Source of the DNA: Chloroflexota bacterium
Lineage (GTDB): Bacteria; Chloroflexota; Dehalococcoidia; UBA3495
NCBI GenBank assembly: GCA_002697005.1
Contig: NZUD01000057.1
Span: 1 to 5,942 of the forward strand
Length of the DNA stretch: 5,942 bases
Reading direction: 5' to 3'
In this document: piece by piece, positions 3,967 through 5,942 of the stretch
Numbering within the stretch: position 1 is the first letter of the stretch
Layout of the letters: each line of letters begins with the position of its first letter
Notes under the pieces: model-generated
What the model saw: only the letters and a program-made list of their open reading frames with translations
Database searches by the model: none
Told to the model about the DNA's origin: nothing
Translations under genes and position numbers: made by a program

Positions 3967-5942
3967 GTGACCCAACAAATAACACAAACTAGCGCCGATT
4001 CTCGTTTCCCGTTCACAGCCATAGTCGGGCAAACAGCGATGAAACGAGCGCTACTCTTAAATGCTGTCAATCCCAAGATTGGCGGCGTTCTAGTACGTGG
4101 AAAGAAAGGCACTGCCAAATCGACGGCAGTCCGGTCTTTGGCCGCCTTACTCCCTGAAGTCACGGTCGTCCAAGGATGTCCTTACAACTGCAGCCCTGAA
4201 GAACGACAAGGACTCTGCACTCGTTGTGAACCGCAGCTTGACGGGGCCCACACAGTGGTACGCCAAATCCCCATTGTCGACCTACCAGTAGGTGCAACCG
4301 AGGACCGTCTGGTCGGTTCACTGGACATCGAAGAGGCCATCAAGACCGGCAACCGGGTCTTCGAGCCAGGACTTATCGCTGCTACACACCGAGGTATCCT
4401 CTATATCGACGAGGTGAACCTGTTAAACGACCACTTGGTGGACATATTACTCGACGCTGCAGCCATGGGCCGAAACTACGTGGAGCGGGAAGGAATCTCG
4501 GTAACCCACCGGTCAGAGTTCATCTTGGTAGGCACTATGAACCCCGAGGAAGGCGACCTGCGGCCTCAACTCCTAGACCGGTTTGGTCTAGCCGTGGAGG
4601 TGGACGGTCGGTTCACTCCAGAAGAACGCCAGGAAGTAGTCAAGCGGCGCATCGCCTATGAAACAGACCCACAGGCTTTCATGATCAGCTGGCAAAAGTC
4701 GGAGCAGGAAGAGCGCGATAGGGTCCTTCGTAGCCAAAGGTTATTATCTGAGGTGACGGTCAGCGACGAAATTTTAGAACTCATCACCTCAATATGTGCC
4801 GAGTACGACGTCGACGGCATGCGCGGCGACATCACGATGTACAAGACTGCCTCCACTATCGCAGCTTATGAAGAACGCACTGAGGTCAATGCCGAAGATG
4901 TTCGCGAAGCCGCCAATCTGGCATTGTTGCACCGCCAGAGGCGCCAGCCCTTCCAGCAACCCAACCTAGCCACAGAGCAGCTGGACAACATGGTTGACGA
5001 CTTTCAGAGCCAAGACAGCCCACGAGAATCCCAGGATGACGGTCAAGGAGAGGGCGATTCAGAGCCCTCGGATTTATCGCCGTCAGACTTAAATAATCAG
5101 GAACAAGACCCAGGGGAGCCGGATCCTCAATCTGACAACTCTGCCCCGGACTCTCTAGGTCAAGAACAGCAGTTCGAAGTCGGTGACCCTTTCTCGATCA
5201 GGCCGCTCAACATCAAACCTCCTGATCAGCGTACCCGCCACGCCTCTGGTCGACGCAATGTCACTATCACTGACTCGTCAGCAGGCCGCTATGTTCGCTC
5301 CCGCCAACCAGAAGGAAAAGCCACTGGCCTCGCATTAGACGCTACCATTCGGGCCGCCGCTCCCCATCAAGTAAACCGCCGAGAAAATAGCGCCGCGCAT
5401 AACGCGGTCTTGATCGAGCCGCAGGACATCCGGGAAAAGGTAAGGGAAAGCAAATCAGGCAGCCTAGTACTGTTCGTGGTCGATGCCAGCGGGTCTATGG
5501 GCGCTCAACGGAGGATGGTAGCAGTGAAAGGAGCAGTGATGTCACTGCTCCTCGACGCGTACCAGCGCCGAGACCGGGTGGGGATGATTTCATTTCGAGG
5601 CACAAGCGCCTCACTACTTCTCCCTCCTACCAACAGCGTAGACCTGGCTCAAATACACCTCCAGGAAATGCCAACCGGCGGGCGGACACCACTGAGTGCT
5701 GGCCTATTCAAAGCCCTAGAGATCATAGAGACTGAACGCATCAAAGACCGAGACGTAATGCCTTTGCTGGTGCTGCTGTCCGACGGCCGAGGGAACGTGG
5801 CCCAGGGCCCGGATTCTCCTCTAGATGAAGCCTATGCTGGCGCCGGAATCATCGGAGAAGACAAGATTCCCTCAGTGGTGGTAGACACAGAATCCGGCTT
5901 CATCAAACTAGGCATGATAAAGCCGATTGCCGATGCTATGGG
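3967..5942 (+). CDS. Fused ChlI-ChlD-type metal chelatase (putative cobaltochelatase subunit), 3' end cut off
   Basis: This is a cytoplasmic ATP-driven motor of the kind that works with a large chelatase subunit (CobN for cobalt, ChlH/BchH for magnesium) to insert metal into a tetrapyrrole. The frame is open for 658 codons to the window end; by family length only a short C-terminal piece, perhaps 20-30 residues, is missing. Residues 14-240 form the AAA+ domain: Walker A GKKGTAKS at 45-52, Walker B ILYIDEVNLL at 144-153 (Asp148, Glu149), sensor-1 Asn192, and Arg199 and Arg205 as candidate trans-acting arginines. Four cysteines (71, 75, 84, 87) sit after Walker A. The lid helices end near 335. 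A polar, acidic linker spans 344-407. The conserved GRYVRS (440-445) and ATIRAAAPHQ (459-468) precede the VWA domain, whose MIDAS metal site has DASGSMG (506-512), Thr574 and Asp606. The riboswitch-controlled transporter upstream favours cobalt; magnesium chelatase is the alternative. Sampled stretches look richer in G+C than the permeases. Confidence 0.9.
   Translation, partial: MTQQITQTSADSRFPFTAIVGQTAMKRALLLNAVNPKIGGVLVRGKKGTAKSTAVRSLAALLPEVTVVQGCPYNCSPEERQGLCTRCEPQLDGAHTVVRQIPIVDLPVGATEDRLVGSLDIEEAIKTGNRVFEPGLIAATHRGILYIDEVNLLNDHLVDILLDAAAMGRNYVEREGISVTHRSEFILVGTMNPEEGDLRPQLLDRFGLAVEVDGRFTPEERQEVVKRRIAYETDPQAFMISWQKSEQEERDRVLRSQRLLSEVTVSDEILELITSICAEYDVDGMRGDITMYKTASTIAAYEERTEVNAEDVREAANLALLHRQRRQPFQQPNLATEQLDNMVDDFQSQDSPRESQDDGQGEGDSEPSDLSPSDLNNQEQDPGEPDPQSDNSAPDSLGQEQQFEVGDPFSIRPLNIKPPDQRTRHASGRRNVTITDSSAGRYVRSRQPEGKATGLALDATIRAAAPHQVNRRENSAAHNAVLIEPQDIREKVRESKSGSLVLFVVDASGSMGAQRRMVAVKGAVMSLLLDAYQRRDRVGMISFRGTSASLLLPPTNSVDLAQIHLQEMPTGGRTPLSAGLFKALEIIETERIKDRDVMPLLVLLSDGRGNVAQGPDSPLDEAYAGAGIIGEDKIPSVVVDTESGFIKLGMIKPIADAM
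5529..5552 (+). repeat. Perfect inverted repeat inside the chelatase VWA region
   Basis: AGGAGCAGTGA (5529-5539) and TCACTGCTCCT (5542-5552) are perfect 11-base inverted copies separated by TG. The heptamer GCAGTGA also occurs just upstream at 5521-5527. The repeat falls in codons following the MIDAS motif. No terminator T tract follows. Function is unknown, and it may be chance. Confidence 0.6.

Noticed and set aside
4097..4291. 64-codon plus-strand frame over the chelatase Walker A and cysteine region
   Set aside because: The chelatase frame there carries Walker A and family motifs; this overlapping frame has none.

Overview
The window looks like bacterial accessory-metabolism DNA centred on cobalamin (vitamin B12) and cobalt. 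All genes lie on the + strand. It opens with a nearly complete cobalamin riboswitch (about 1-168) whose expression platform is a clear intrinsic terminator (218-250). Next come a lipoprotein substrate-binding protein (281-1927) and two inner-membrane permeases (1929-2876 and 2928-3788) of the oligopeptide/nickel (Opp/Dpp/Nik) ABC-transporter class. A 178-base intergenic stretch follows. The last gene (3967 to past the window end) encodes a fused AAA+ (ChlI/BchI-like) and von Willebrand A (ChlD/BchD-like) metal-chelatase protein, the kind that assists the large CobN cobaltochelatase subunit.

The proposed logic is an inference. When cobalamin is scarce, the leader transcript reads through and the transporter is made. 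When cobalamin is plentiful, the aptamer folds, the terminator forms and transcription stops before the first gene. The B12-sensing leader, the Nik/Opp-type importer and the cobaltochelatase-type motor together suggest a cobalt acquisition and insertion neighbourhood. Import of another B12-related solute remains possible. No ABC ATPase gene (DppD/DppF or NikD/NikE type) lies in the window, although such importers need one, and CobN is not here either.

The organism cannot be named from this sequence. The lipoprotein signal points to a bacterium, and TTG and GTG starts are used alongside ATG. ChlI-ChlD fusions tied to CobN are known from groups such as Actinobacteria and Chloroflexota. An uncultured Chloroflexota-like lineage is a reasonable low-confidence guess. 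I saw no tRNA, rRNA, CRISPR array, insertion sequence or phage gene.
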